Origin: Bradyrhizobium sp.
GTDB taxonomy: Bacteria; Pseudomonadota; Alphaproteobacteria; Rhizobiales; Xanthobacteraceae
Reading direction: 5' to 3'
Assembly (NCBI RefSeq): GCF_016219575.1
Contig: NZ_JACRMG010000028.1
Coordinates: 1-64,000, forward strand
Length of the DNA: 64,000 nucleotides
In this document: in pieces, positions 26,332 to 34,455 of the stretch
Layout of the letters: every line of letters starts with the position of its first letter
How positions within the stretch are numbered: the stretch's first letter is position 1
Notes under the pieces: model-generated
What the model was told of the DNA's origin: nothing
What the model saw: only the letters and a program-made list of their open reading frames with translations
The model's database searches: none
Program-made: the position numbers and the translations under genes

Positions 26332-26613
26332 CTCGTCCTTCTTCTCGTCGGCCGGTTCCGGCGTCGGCGGGCATGCACTGATGGTGGAACGCGCGAGCTT
26401 CGCGTCGTCCATCGACTTGTACGGCCCTGAGGTGAACGAGGTGCTGTACTCGCTGCCGCTGCCGGCATAGGCGGGCAGCCCAAAGGTCACCGGCTGGCTG
26501 GTGAGGATGTTGCATTTGCCGGTGTTGCGGTCACCGGCCACCCAGTAGTTCTGGGCATGAGAAGCTGTTGCGAACGCGACCGACATGACGCCGGCGAGCA
26601 GCAGGGATTTCAT
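26329..26613 (-). CDS. Small secreted protein of unknown function
   Basis: The 94-residue product has a signal peptide ending at SHAQ (residue 21). The mature part has 73 residues, two Cys (in GKCNILT and SACPP) that could form a disulfide, and a short acidic/lysine tail (ADEKKDE). The segment PYKSMDDAKLARSTISAC resembles short periplasmic proteins of rhizobia of unknown role. The start at 26613 is fixed by the signal peptide. It is the downstream neighbour of the TPR gene, but 103 bases separate them. Confidence 0.68.
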   Translation of the reverse strand: MKSLLLAGVMSVAFATASHAQNYWVAGDRNTGKCNILTSQPVTFGLPAYAGSGSEYSTSFTSGPYKSMDDAKLARSTISACPPTPEPADEKKDE

Positions 26614-26716
26614 GGTCGTGCTCCCTTGCATGGACCCCGCGATATAAGTCGCGCGCGGGCGGCGGACCTGCCAGTCCGCAAAATGTCCATCGCATGCGGT
26701 GGTTAACGCGACGCCA

Positions 26717-27391
26717 CTAGATATCGCGGCCTTCGACCTTTTCGGTCAGCGACTTGACCATGTCGGGCACCTTCTCCAGGTGTGGATTGACGGCCAGCGC
26801 CCGGCGGAACGCCTCCAGCGCGCGCTTCTCGTCGCCAAGGTCATTCATGATCATGCCGAGCCCGACGAGCGCGCCGAAATGGCGGGGCTCGCGAATCAGC
26901 ACCTGCTGGATGTCCTGCATGGAATGAACGTAGTCGTTCTTCAGGTAATAGAGCGTCGCGCGGCGGTTCCAGGCTTCGGTGTAGTCCGGCCGCAGCTTGA
27001 CCACGGAGTCCAGCAGCTTCAGCGCGATGTCCATCTTCTGGGCATCCATCGCCGTCTTGGCGCGCGACATCAGAAGCGCAGCGGTATCGCTCGGCGTCTG
27101 CATCCACATCGCCCAGATCCGCGCCTCGACATGCTTGGCGCTGGCTTCGTCGGGCGCGGCCTTCAGCGCGCCGAACAGGAAGTCGAGCCCCTTGGTGCGG
27201 TCGGCGCCGACCTTCGGCAGCTTGGCGGGCGCCTCCGGAAGCTTCTTCCTGGAATCCTTGGGCGGAACCACCCGGGGGTCGGCTTGTGCGAAAGAGGTCG
27301 CGGGCAGCGCAGCCAGAATCGCGGCGACGAGGATCGCTGCGCCGGTGTGGCCAAGCCGAGGGAATCTCAAACCCAAGAATCTCAAACCCAT
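26717..27391 (-). CDS. Exported TPR-repeat protein
   Basis: The 224-residue product has an N-terminal hydrophobic export signal (about residues 15-36, ending ATSFAQ). About three tetratricopeptide repeats follow between residues 110 and 210, marked by AWNRRATLYYLKNDY and ALVGLGMIMNDLGD. TPR proteins are scaffolds for protein-protein contacts, here in the periplasm. The partner is unknown. The first 14 residues before the hydrophobic core are Leu/Arg/Gly-rich and may be an over-long start. It lies downstream of rpmJ but behind a terminator. Confidence 0.78.
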   Translation of the reverse strand: MGLRFLGLRFPRLGHTGAAILVAAILAALPATSFAQADPRVVPPKDSRKKLPEAPAKLPKVGADRTKGLDFLFGALKAAPDEASAKHVEARIWAMWMQTPSDTAALLMSRAKTAMDAQKMDIALKLLDSVVKLRPDYTEAWNRRATLYYLKNDYVHSMQDIQQVLIREPRHFGALVGLGMIMNDLGDEKRALEAFRRALAVNPHLEKVPDMVKSLTEKVEGRDI

Positions 27392-27410
27392 GGCGCAAGT
27401 CTAAACGCGA

Positions 27411-27436
27411 AAAATCGCGCTGCAAAGCAGCGCGAT
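27411..27436 (-). terminator. Terminator after rpmJ
   Basis: On the minus strand a ten-base stem (ATCGCGCTGC and its complement, three-base loop) is followed by TTTT. It lies 64 bases past the rpmJ stop and ahead of the TPR gene. Confidence 0.8.
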
Positions 27437-27499
27437 CCTCAAACCGAAGTGAAAAGAGAGGCCGAAAGGCGGCTCAGCCAGCCTCAGGTCAGCCCCGGA

Positions 27500-27625
27500 T
27501 CAGCCCTGGCGGGCCTTGAAGCGGCGCTGGACCTTGTTGATCACATAGACCCGGCCCTTGCGGCGGACCAGGCGGTTGGCGCGATGGCGGCCGCGCAGCG
27601 ATTTCAGCGAGTTACGGACCTTCAT
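27500..27625 (-). CDS. rpmJ: 50S ribosomal protein L36
   Basis: The 41-residue, strongly basic protein begins MKVRNSLKSLRGRHRANRLV and ends RRFKARQG. This is the alphaproteobacterial long form of L36, without the four zinc ligands of the C+ type. It binds 23S rRNA in the large ribosomal subunit. The ATG at 27625 is the only sensible start; the longer open frame upstream is non-coding leader. As is common for this form, it stands apart from the main ribosomal operon. Confidence 0.96.
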   Translation of the reverse strand: MKVRNSLKSLRGRHRANRLVRRKGRVYVINKVQRRFKARQG

Positions 27626-27821
27626 GGGACAATCCTGATAGTAACGTTCAAAGGCCGCGGCTCGCGCCTGAACCTGATTGGGTGCCAACCGGCGAATTGG
27701 GGTTTTGCCCGGCGGCAAACCGCCCGGGAACGGGGCGGTTTCTAAGGCATCCCGGCCAAATGTCAACCGAAACGGGCCTTTTCCGGGGGCATTTGGGTCT
27801 GCTGAACCAGGAAAAATCCCA

Positions 27822-27903
27822 GTCATTCCGGGGCGATGCGAAGCATCGAACCCGGAATCTCGAGATTCCGGGTTCGCTCCCTTCGGTCGCGCCCCGGAAT
27901 GAC
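27822..27903. repeat. Intergenic palindromic element 3
   Basis: It begins GTCATTCCGGGGCG and ends CGCCCCGGAATGAC, with inner arms AACCCGGAATCT and AGATTCCGGGTT. It belongs to the same family as the elements at 35133 and 38534. It lies between rpmJ and the MaoC gene. A separate small stem (AAACCGCC/GGCGGTTT, 27717-27741) lies closer to rpmJ. Confidence 0.8.
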
Positions 27904-27914
27904 GGCCGGATTGA

Positions 27915-28364
27915 TCACTGGCAAAACAGGTCCATCGGGAATTCGACCATGGCCTCCCCGCTGGCGACCTTCTCGCCGTGCTGGTTCTTCACGACCACAT
28001 CGATCAGCACCCAGCGGGATTTTGCGGTGGCCTGCTTGGCCTTGATGATTCCCGAGGGCTGGATCAGGTCGCCCGGCTTCACCGGCTTGACCCAGCGGGT
28101 CTCGAGCCTGCGGTGCACGGCTCCGGCGGGATAGGCCCAGTCGGTGATCATGCGCGAGATGAGGCCGAAATTGTTCATGCCGTGCATGATGATCCCGCCG
28201 AAATGGGTCTTGCCGAAACTCCCCTTCATGTACTCGTCGTCGAGATGCAGCGGGTTGTAGTCGAGCGAGGCGTCGCAGAACAGGCGGATGGATTCCCGCG
28301 TCACCGCAAATTGCGGTCCGTCGATCAAGTCGCCGGCGGAAAGGCTGTCGAACGTCGTCGTCAT
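27915..28364 (-). CDS. MaoC-like hydratase, C-terminal-type hotdog
   Basis: The 149-residue protein is one hotdog domain. It has the hydratase-2 motif region DYNPLHLDDEYMKGSFGKTHFGG at about residues 36-58, where Asp and His would be catalytic, and the later GDLIQPSG turn. Relatives hydrate enoyl-CoA thioesters. It follows the other MaoC gene by 13 bases on the same strand, and the two probably form a heterodimer, as seen in other split hydratases (inference). The pair is divergent from an amidohydrolase gene, which suggests a shared catabolic pathway. Confidence 0.85.
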   Translation of the reverse strand: MTTTFDSLSAGDLIDGPQFAVTRESIRLFCDASLDYNPLHLDDEYMKGSFGKTHFGGIIMHGMNNFGLISRMITDWAYPAGAVHRRLETRWVKPVKPGDLIQPSGIIKAKQATAKSRWVLIDVVVKNQHGEKVASGEAMVEFPMDLFCQ

Positions 28365-28377
28365 CGCGCTCTCCCCC

Positions 28378-28854
28378 TCACATCGGCCGAATCGTCCAGC
28401 CGCGGCCGGAACAGATTACGTCGCCGTGCTGGTTGAAGAAGACGTTGTCGTGAACGACGAACAACCTTTCGCGCTTGATGAACTTGTCGAGCGCGCGGGC
28501 CTCAAGCCGGATGACGTCATTGGGCCGCGCCGGGATGTTGTAGCTCCAGGACTGCCCCGCATTGACCGTGCCGGGCGAGCGCATCCAGTCGTCCGCCGGC
28601 GTGCAGGAGAACATCAGGAGGATATGGATCGAGGGCGGCGCGATCAGGCCGCCATGGCGGGTGGTCCTGGCGTAGGCTTCGTCGAAATAGACCGGATGGG
28701 TCTCGCCGACCGAGCGGCAATAGAGTTCGATCGCCTCTTTGGTCAGCGTATAGGGGATGGTCTTGCGCGGCGCGCCGGGGACGATCTCGTCCCAGACCTT
28801 GCGCAGATTGGCGTCCTTCCAGAAATCGGTCTCGAAGGCTTGCGCCTGGGCCAT
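28378..28854 (-). CDS. MaoC-like dehydratase, N-terminal-type hotdog (FAS1-type)
   Basis: The 158-residue protein resembles the MaoC_dehydrat_N half of double-hotdog hydratases. The conserved region reads YCRSVGETHPVYFDEAYA at about residues 46-63, and APPSIHILL and GQSWSYNIPARPNDVIR follow. This half often lacks the full catalytic pair and supports the second subunit, encoded 13 bases downstream. The probable substrate is an enoyl-CoA or a 2-hydroxyacyl-CoA. A 13-base palindrome lies 46 bases upstream, in the divergent promoter region. Confidence 0.83.
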   Translation of the reverse strand: MAQAQAFETDFWKDANLRKVWDEIVPGAPRKTIPYTLTKEAIELYCRSVGETHPVYFDEAYARTTRHGGLIAPPSIHILLMFSCTPADDWMRSPGTVNAGQSWSYNIPARPNDVIRLEARALDKFIKRERLFVVHDNVFFNQHGDVICSGRGWTIRPM

Positions 28855-28899
28855 GCCGTCCTCCCGTTTTTGCGGTGATATGCCGCCTTGCGAAATTTG

Positions 28900-28912
28900 T
28901 TATATAGTATAA
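28900..28912. promoter_or_regulatory. Candidate operator palindrome in a divergent promoter region
   Basis: TTATA-TAG-TATAA is a perfect inverted repeat in an AT-rich island (28890-28925) between the divergent MaoC pair and the amidohydrolase gene. It overlaps a TATAAT at 28908-28913. No -35 with proper spacing could be fixed. Operator role is inference from position and symmetry. Confidence 0.4.
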
Positions 28913-28970
28913 TCAATTTTCCGGAACCCAAAATCAAGCCGCCCGTGCGCCTGCGCGGCCAGAGGAAACC

Positions 28971-29855
28971 ATGCCCAAGCTGAAGCTGCCCGACATCGAG
29001 AAAGTCGTCGCCATCGACATCCACACCCATGCGGAAGAGCCCTGCGGCTGTCATGCCGACGACGGCTATGACGACTTCCAGGCGCGGATGGCGGAATATT
29101 TCGGTTCCCCAAACAAGCATCCGCCGACCGTGCCAGAGACCGCGGCCTATTATCGCGCGAAAAACATCGCGGCCGTGATCTTCCCTGTCGATGCCGAGCG
29201 CGAGACCGGTTTCCGCCGCTACAACAATTACGAGATGCTGGAGGTCGCCTCCGATCATCTCGATGTGCTGATCCCCTTCGTCAGCATCGATCCGCACAAG
29301 GGCAAGCTCGGCGTGCGCGAGGCGAGGAAGCTGATCGAGGAATACGGCGTCCGCGGCTTCAAATTCCATCCGACCATGCAGGGCTTCTACGCCAACGACC
29401 GCATGGCCTACCCGCTCTACGAGGCGATCAATGACGGCGGCGCGATCGCGCTGTTCCACACCGGGCAGACCGGCGTCGGCAGCGGCATGCCCGGCGGCAT
29501 GGGCATGCGGCTGAAATATTCCAACCCGATGTACATGGACGACGTCGCCGCCGATTTCCCGGATCTGAAGATCATCCTCGCCCATCCCTCCTTCCCCTGG
29601 CAGGAAGAGGCGCTGTCGGTCGCGACCCACAAGCCGAACGTCTATATCGACCTCTCCGGCTGGTCGCCGAAGTATTTCCCGCCGATCCTGGTGCGCTACA
29701 TCAACTCGATCCTGCAGGACAAGATGCTGTTCGGCTCGGACTGGCCTGTCATCACGCCGGACCGCTGGCTGTCGGATTTCGCCAAGCTCGACATCCGCGA
29801 GGAGATCCGGCCCAAGGTGATGAAGGCCAACGCACGGAAGATTTTGGGCATCTAG
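28971..29855 (+). CDS. Amidohydrolase family protein (metal-dependent, decarboxylase-like)
   Basis: The 294-residue protein has the metal-dependent hydrolase fold. Near the N-terminus DIHTHAEEP provides the first metal His pair. A central GFKFHPTMQGF, a HPSFPWQEEAL segment and a final GSDWPVITPDRW follow, where the Asp is a metal or catalytic ligand. This set is typical of the amidohydrolase-2 group (ACMSD-like decarboxylases and lactone hydrolases). The substrate is probably an aromatic or unsaturated acid. The gene is divergent from the MaoC pair, suggesting joint regulation. Confidence 0.85.
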   Translation: MPKLKLPDIEKVVAIDIHTHAEEPCGCHADDGYDDFQARMAEYFGSPNKHPPTVPETAAYYRAKNIAAVIFPVDAERETGFRRYNNYEMLEVASDHLDVLIPFVSIDPHKGKLGVREARKLIEEYGVRGFKFHPTMQGFYANDRMAYPLYEAINDGGAIALFHTGQTGVGSGMPGGMGMRLKYSNPMYMDDVAADFPDLKIILAHPSFPWQEEALSVATHKPNVYIDLSGWSPKYFPPILVRYINSILQDKMLFGSDWPVITPDRWLSDFAKLDIREEIRPKVMKANARKILGI

Positions 29856-29891
29856 CGGAGTATACTCGGGGGATCACTCGCGAGGTGATCC

Positions 29892-30731
29892 ATGCGAGCC
29901 TTCGCCAGATCAGCCGCCGTCCTCGCCGCGCTCTCCATCGCCGGCGCGGGTATCAGCGTTGCCGCGGCGGCCGATGCGCCGCCGATTCCGGTCGAGTTCG
30001 AAAGTCCCGTCGCCTCGCCGCAACCGCTCCACGGCTTCCTGCGCCTGCCGGGCAGCGGCCCCTCACCTGCCGTCGTGCTGCTGCATGGCTGCGGCGGTGG
30101 CTGGCGCGGGCTCGACGCGCGCTGGGGGCCGCGACTGTCGGCCTGGGGTTACGTGACCTTGACCGTCGACCGCTTTGGAACGCGCGGCATCCAGTCGGCC
30201 TGCACCGGCGGCGCGCCGCCCGCTACTGCGTACGACGCCTACCGCGCGCTGAGTTTCCTCAAGCACCACCCCGCGGTCGATCCCGAGCGCATCGCCGTGA
30301 TCGGCTTCTCGCAAGGCGCCTGGCTCGCGCTGCTCTCGGTCGAGCGCGGCAGCATCGAGCGCAACGCGAAGGATAAATTCCGCGCGGCCGTCGGCTTCTA
30401 CCCGCCCTGCCTCGGCTTCAAGGACGACATGACGGTGCCGACCCTGATCATGGTCGGCGAGCTCGACGACTGGACGCCGGCGCGGGAGTGCCGCAATCTG
30501 GCCGAAGGCCGCGACGATTGGGGAATCTCGCGCGAGAAGGGCAAGGGCGTTCCGATCGAACTGATCGTGCATCCCGGCGCCTTTCACGATTTTGACATCC
30601 CCGAATTCGTCACCCCGCGGCAACTGCTCGGCCATCGCCTCGAGTTCAACCAGGCTGCGCTGGAGAGCTCCATCGACGCGCTGAAGAAATTCCTGTATGC
30701 GACGATCGGCAGCAAAGAGAAGCAACCGTGA
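29892..30731 (+). CDS. Secreted dienelactone hydrolase family protein
   Basis: The 279-residue protein has a signal peptide ending at VAAAAD (residue 27) and an alpha/beta-hydrolase fold. Landmarks are VVLLHGCGGGW, the nucleophile elbow IGFSQGAW, Asp in VGELDDWTP and His in HPGAFHDFD. The nucleophile is Ser instead of the Cys of true dienelactone hydrolase, so an esterase or acyl hydrolase role is more likely. The stop overlaps the next gene's start (GTGA). It forms a run with the dehalogenase and YbaK genes downstream. Confidence 0.82.
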   Translation: MRAFARSAAVLAALSIAGAGISVAAAADAPPIPVEFESPVASPQPLHGFLRLPGSGPSPAVVLLHGCGGGWRGLDARWGPRLSAWGYVTLTVDRFGTRGIQSACTGGAPPATAYDAYRALSFLKHHPAVDPERIAVIGFSQGAWLALLSVERGSIERNAKDKFRAAVGFYPPCLGFKDDMTVPTLIMVGELDDWTPARECRNLAEGRDDWGISREKGKGVPIELIVHPGAFHDFDIPEFVTPRQLLGHRLEFNQAALESSIDALKKFLYATIGSKEKQP

Positions 30732-31471
30732 CCATCAAAGCCATCGTGTTCGATGCCTATGGCACGCTGTATGACGTGCAATCGGTCGCCGATATCACCG
30801 AGGAGATCTTCCCGGGCTACGGCGAAATCATCACCCAGGTCTGGCGCATCAAGCAGCTGGAATACACCTGGCTGCGCTCCCTGATGCGGCAATACCGGGA
30901 CTTCGCCGCGGTGACGCGCGACGCCCTCACCTACACGCTGAAATGCCTCGGGCTGGAATATGACGATGCGTCGTTCGCGCGCATCATGGAAAAATACCTG
31001 CACCTCGATCTTTATCCCGACGCCATGCTGGCGCTGGAGGCGATGGCGGAGAAGAAGCTTGCGATCCTCTCCAACGGCAGTCCCGACATGCTCAACGCGT
31101 TGGTGCGCAACAGCGGCCTGCGCCCGATCATCGACGCCGTTATCAGCGTCGATACGAACCGGATCTTCAAGCCGAGCCCCGATGCCTATGCGCTGATCGA
31201 GACCGTCCTGAAGATTCCGCCGGCCGAAGTCCTGTTCATCTCCTCCAATCCCTGGGACGCCTGCGGCGCCAAATCGTTCGGGCTCAACGTCGCCTGGATC
31301 GAGCGCGTCACGCCGGAGGCGATGGCGCTGGCGTGCCTGGAAAGCGACACGCTGCCACCATCAACCATGTTCAAGGCGATCCGCACCCAGATGGACGAGC
31401 TCGGCTTCGCACCCGACTATCGCATCCGCTCGCTCTCGGAATTGCCGGCCCTGATCTCCAGAAAGTCATAG
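30728..31471 (+). CDS. (S)-2-haloacid dehalogenase, type II
   Basis: The 247-residue HAD-superfamily protein carries the nucleophile motif VFDAYGTLYD at residues 7-16, the SNGSPDML segment near 114, the Lys of IFKPSPDAY near 148 and the SSNPWDACGA segment near 170. All are those of L-2-haloacid dehalogenases, which replace the halogen of 2-haloacids with hydroxyl. The real physiological substrate is open. It starts with GTG, overlapping the previous stop by four bases, and lies four bases before the YbaK gene's start. Confidence 0.9.
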   Translation: MTIKAIVFDAYGTLYDVQSVADITEEIFPGYGEIITQVWRIKQLEYTWLRSLMRQYRDFAAVTRDALTYTLKCLGLEYDDASFARIMEKYLHLDLYPDAMLALEAMAEKKLAILSNGSPDMLNALVRNSGLRPIIDAVISVDTNRIFKPSPDAYALIETVLKIPPAEVLFISSNPWDACGAKSFGLNVAWIERVTPEAMALACLESDTLPPSTMFKAIRTQMDELGFAPDYRIRSLSELPALISRKS

Positions 31472-31475
31472 CAAC

Positions 31476-31949
31476 ATGAGCATCGAATCGGTCCGTGCCT
31501 TCTTCGCGGAGAAGGCGCCGGAAATCACTGTGATCGAATCGGAGACGAGCTCGGCGACCGTGCCGCTTGCGGCAGAGGCTTATGGCGTCGAGCCCGGCCG
31601 GATCGCCAAGACGCTGTCGCTGCGCATCGGCGATCGCGTGGTCCTGATCGTCGCCAGCGGCACCGCGCGCATGGACAACAAGAAGGTGAAGGCGGCCTTC
31701 GGCGGCAAACCGAAAATGCTCGGACTCGAGGAGGTCGCCGATATCACCGGCCACGAGGTCGGCGGCGTCTGCCCGTTCGGCCTGAAATCGCCGCTGCCGG
31801 TCTATTGCGACGTGTCGCTGAAAGCCTTCGACGTGGTGGTGCCGGCGGCCGGTTCCACCCACAGCGCAGTGCGAATCGCGCCGCAGCGGATGGCGGAGCT
31901 GACATCGGCGGAATGGGTGGACGTCTGCCAGGCGCCGGTGACGGCGTAA
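31476..31949 (+). CDS. YbaK/EbsC-type aminoacyl-tRNA deacylase
   Basis: The 157-residue protein is one YbaK domain. It includes the substrate-site Lys of IAKTLSLRI, the VASGTARMDNKKVK segment, and the GHEVGGVCPFG motif at about residues 90-101. Family members hydrolyse mischarged tRNAs such as Cys-tRNA(Pro) in trans, in the cytoplasm. It is the last gene of a tight three-gene run, although its function has no clear link with the two hydrolases upstream. Confidence 0.88.
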   Translation: MSIESVRAFFAEKAPEITVIESETSSATVPLAAEAYGVEPGRIAKTLSLRIGDRVVLIVASGTARMDNKKVKAAFGGKPKMLGLEEVADITGHEVGGVCPFGLKSPLPVYCDVSLKAFDVVVPAAGSTHSAVRIAPQRMAELTSAEWVDVCQAPVTA

Positions 31950-31968
31950 GGACGGCGCTTCCGGTATC

Positions 31969-32967
31969 CTACTCCACCTTGCCGATCTTCTTCACCGCCG
32001 CGATCAGCCGCGCGCTGTCATCGGCGACGAATTTCGCGAACTCCGGCGCATCGAGATAGGCAACCGGACTGCCGGCGGTCTCGAATGTCTTCACCACTTC
32101 CGGCGCCTTCACGGCCTCGCCCACCGCCTTGCGCAACTGCGCCATGATCGGCGCAGGAAGCGCGGCCTGCGCAAACAGCCCGGCCCAGATGTAGAACTCG
32201 ACGTCCTTGTAGCCGAGTTCCCTGAAGGTCGGCAGGTTCGGAAAGCTCTTGATGCGCTCGGCGCCCCAGTTCGCCAGCACCCGCAGCCTGCCGTCATCGA
32301 CCTGCTGCTTCAGCACGCCCGGCGCCGAGGCCAGCGCCTGCACGGTGCCGCCGAGCAGCGCCGTCAGCGCAGGGCCTGCGCCGCGGAACGGCACATGCAG
32401 CAGCTTGATGCCGGCGCTGGCGGCGAACATCTCCATCGCGATGTGCAGCGTACCGTAGGGGCCGGAGGAGCCGTAGGGGATTTGCCCGGGCCTCGCCTTG
32501 GCGTCATCGACGAAGTCCTGCAGCGTCTTCCAGGGCGCAGACGCCGGCACCGCAAGCAGCGTCGGATCGGCGAGCACCCGCGCAATCGGCGCGAATTGCG
32601 ACATCTCGTAGGCCACCGGGCGGTCGAACAGCCGGTCGGCCTCCGGCAGCACCGCCAGCGAGGACAGCGTCATCAGCAGCGTATAGCCGTCCGGCTCGGC
32701 GCGCGCCGCAGCCGCATTGCCGACCGAGCCGCCGCCACCGCCGGCGCGGTTGTCGACGATCACGGGCCTGCCGAGGATCTTTTCCATCGCCAGCGCCACC
32801 GGCCGCGCCGCCAGGTCAGCCTGTCCGCCGGCCGGAAACGGCACGATCATGGTGATGTTGCGGGTGGGATAGGCCGCGCCTTGTGCGAAGGTGCTGGCGG
32901 AGAACGCGGCAGGCGCCAGCGGCAACGCGGCGGCAACCTTCAACAGTTCGCGGCGATTCATCGGCAT
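31969..32967 (-). CDS. Tripartite tricarboxylate transporter substrate-binding protein (Bug/TctC)
   Basis: The 332-residue protein starts with a Tat-like signal (MNRRELLKVAAALPLAP). It has the Bug-family features: IVPFPAGGQADLAAR, VDNRAGGGG near residue 73 and YGSSGPYGTLH near 166. Such periplasmic proteins bind carboxylates for TctAB permeases. No tctA or tctB gene is adjacent, so it is one of the many orphan Bug proteins common in this group. It is convergent with the YbaK gene. Confidence 0.9.
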   Translation of the reverse strand: MPMNRRELLKVAAALPLAPAAFSASTFAQGAAYPTRNITMIVPFPAGGQADLAARPVALAMEKILGRPVIVDNRAGGGGGSVGNAAAARAEPDGYTLLMTLSSLAVLPEADRLFDRPVAYEMSQFAPIARVLADPTLLAVPASAPWKTLQDFVDDAKARPGQIPYGSSGPYGTLHIAMEMFAASAGIKLLHVPFRGAGPALTALLGGTVQALASAPGVLKQQVDDGRLRVLANWGAERIKSFPNLPTFRELGYKDVEFYIWAGLFAQAALPAPIMAQLRKAVGEAVKAPEVVKTFETAGSPVAYLDAPEFAKFVADDSARLIAAVKKIGKVE

Positions 32968-33049
32968 TCTCCCTTGGCTCTTCTTGCTTGATTGGAGCCT
33001 AGCCTAGACCGAAACCGCGACCGCACGCAAAGCGTCGCATGGCCTGACA

Positions 33050-33547
33050 CTACAACACCACCGGCGCGTCGGGCAGTTCGTTGGGGGTACCGGGCCGCTT
33101 TGGGAAATGCTGCGCCATCAGCCGCGAGACTTCCTGGATGCCCTCGATGACGCCGTGTTCGAACAGGCCGGCACGGAAATCCTTTTCCATGGCGGCGCAG
33201 ATCTTCTCCCACCCCGTGGCACCGACCTTCGCGTTGATGCCGCGGTCGGCGACGATCTCGACGTCGCGGTCGGCAAGCAGCAGATAGATCAGCACGCCGT
33301 TATTGTGCTCGGTGTCCCAGATCCGCAGCTGCGAAAAGACGTCGATCGCGCGCTCGCGCGCGGGCTGATCGCGGAACAGCGGCCTGCCGTCGAGCGCACC
33401 CTCCACGACAAAGCGGATCTGGCCGGAATGGCTGGCCTCGCCCGCCTTGATCGCCTGCTCGATGCGCGCAAGCACCTTTGGCGGAAAGATGCGCCGCTCA
33501 CGCCAGCGATGCTCGAGGAGATGCCTGCCGATGCGCCTGATGCCCAT
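33050..33547 (-). CDS. TPM-domain protein (second copy in operon)
   Basis: The 165-residue protein has one TPM (TLP18.3/Psb32/MOLO-1) domain with SGQIRFVVEGAL, AIDVFSQLRIWDT and VLIYLLLADRDVEIVAD. It lacks a signal peptide and membrane segment, so it is cytoplasmic or peripheral. It starts two bases after the stop of the larger TPM protein and belongs to the lemA-TPM-TPM operon. TPM proteins are implicated in membrane or photosystem maintenance; the bacterial role is unknown. Confidence 0.82.
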   Translation of the reverse strand: MGIRRIGRHLLEHRWRERRIFPPKVLARIEQAIKAGEASHSGQIRFVVEGALDGRPLFRDQPARERAIDVFSQLRIWDTEHNNGVLIYLLLADRDVEIVADRGINAKVGATGWEKICAAMEKDFRAGLFEHGVIEGIQEVSRLMAQHFPKRPGTPNELPDAPVVL

Positions 33548-33548
33548 G

Positions 33549-34433
33549 CTACCAGCTCCCCGATGCGCCGCCGCCGCCAAAACTGCCGCCGCCGCCGCTG
33601 AAGCCGCCGCTCGAACTGGAACTGCTGCCGCTGCTCCAGCCGCCGCTACTGCTGCTGCCGCCCGACCAGCCGCCGCCACTGCTGCTCCTGCCCGACGGCA
33701 TGATGTCGATGAACACCACAATCAGGAACACGAACACGCCGGCAGCGAGCGCTGCGCCGATACTGCCCCACAGGAACCAGGCCAGCGCCGCGACGAAGAC
33801 GCCGGATGCCGCCGAACCGAGCAACCGCCCCAGCGCGCTGCGCAGCATGCCGCTGACGACGTAAACGACGAAGAGCAGGAAGGGATTGAACGCATCGATG
33901 TTGCCGAACCAGGCCGGACGGTCCCAGTGCGGCGGCTCGGGCTCCGGCAGCTTCTCGCCGTTGACGAGGCCGATCATGCGGTTGACGCCGTCGGAAATTC
34001 CACCGGCAAAATCGCCGCTCCTGAACTTCGGCGTGATCATCTCATCGATGATGCGCTTGGTGGCGACGTCGGTCAGCACGCCTTCAAGGCCGTAACCGAC
34101 CTCGATGCGGAGGCGGCGGTCGTTCTTGGCGACGACGAGCAGCGCCCCGTCGTCGACCTTCTTGCGGCCGATTTTCCAGGCTTCCGCCACGCGCAGCGAA
34201 AACGGCTCGATCGCCTCGCCGTCGGTGGTCGGCACGATCAGGACCGCGATCTGGCTGCCCTTGCGTCGCTCGAGATCGGCGAGTGCTTGCGTGATCTGCG
34301 CGACATCGCCGCTCGACAGCGTGCCGGTCCGGTCGACCACGCGGCCCGTGAGCTGCGGCACTGCAACCAGCGCAAGCGCCGGAAGTGCCCAGCTCACGAG
34401 CAGTGTCAGCACAACGGCCCGTAGCGCCCTCAT
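33549..34433 (-). CDS. YgcG-type TPM-domain membrane protein with Gly/Ser-rich tail
   Basis: The 294-residue protein has a signal peptide (ending near ALALV), a TPM domain at about residues 28-165 (VVDRTGTLSSGD, RIEVGYGLEGVLTD), two or three membrane helices at about 185-245, and a tail of nearly 50 residues made almost only of Ser, Gly and Trp, ending GGGGASGSW. The TPM domain would face the periplasm. This is the standard YgcG layout, paired as usual with LemA. The low-complexity tail is typical of the family. It lies 22 bases downstream of lemA. Confidence 0.88.
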   Translation of the reverse strand: MRALRAVVLTLLVSWALPALALVAVPQLTGRVVDRTGTLSSGDVAQITQALADLERRKGSQIAVLIVPTTDGEAIEPFSLRVAEAWKIGRKKVDDGALLVVAKNDRRLRIEVGYGLEGVLTDVATKRIIDEMITPKFRSGDFAGGISDGVNRMIGLVNGEKLPEPEPPHWDRPAWFGNIDAFNPFLLFVVYVVSGMLRSALGRLLGSAASGVFVAALAWFLWGSIGAALAAGVFVFLIVVFIDIMPSGRSSSGGGWSGGSSSSGGWSSGSSSSSSGGFSGGGGSFGGGGASGSW

Positions 34434-34455
34434 CTCAGGCCTTCGTCTCGGTCAC

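Noticed and set aside
28888..28913. Sigma-70 promoter TTGCGA...TATAAT ahead of the amidohydrolase
   Set aside because: The spacing is only 14 bases, too short for a normal promoter. The TATAAT may still be part of one with a weak -35.
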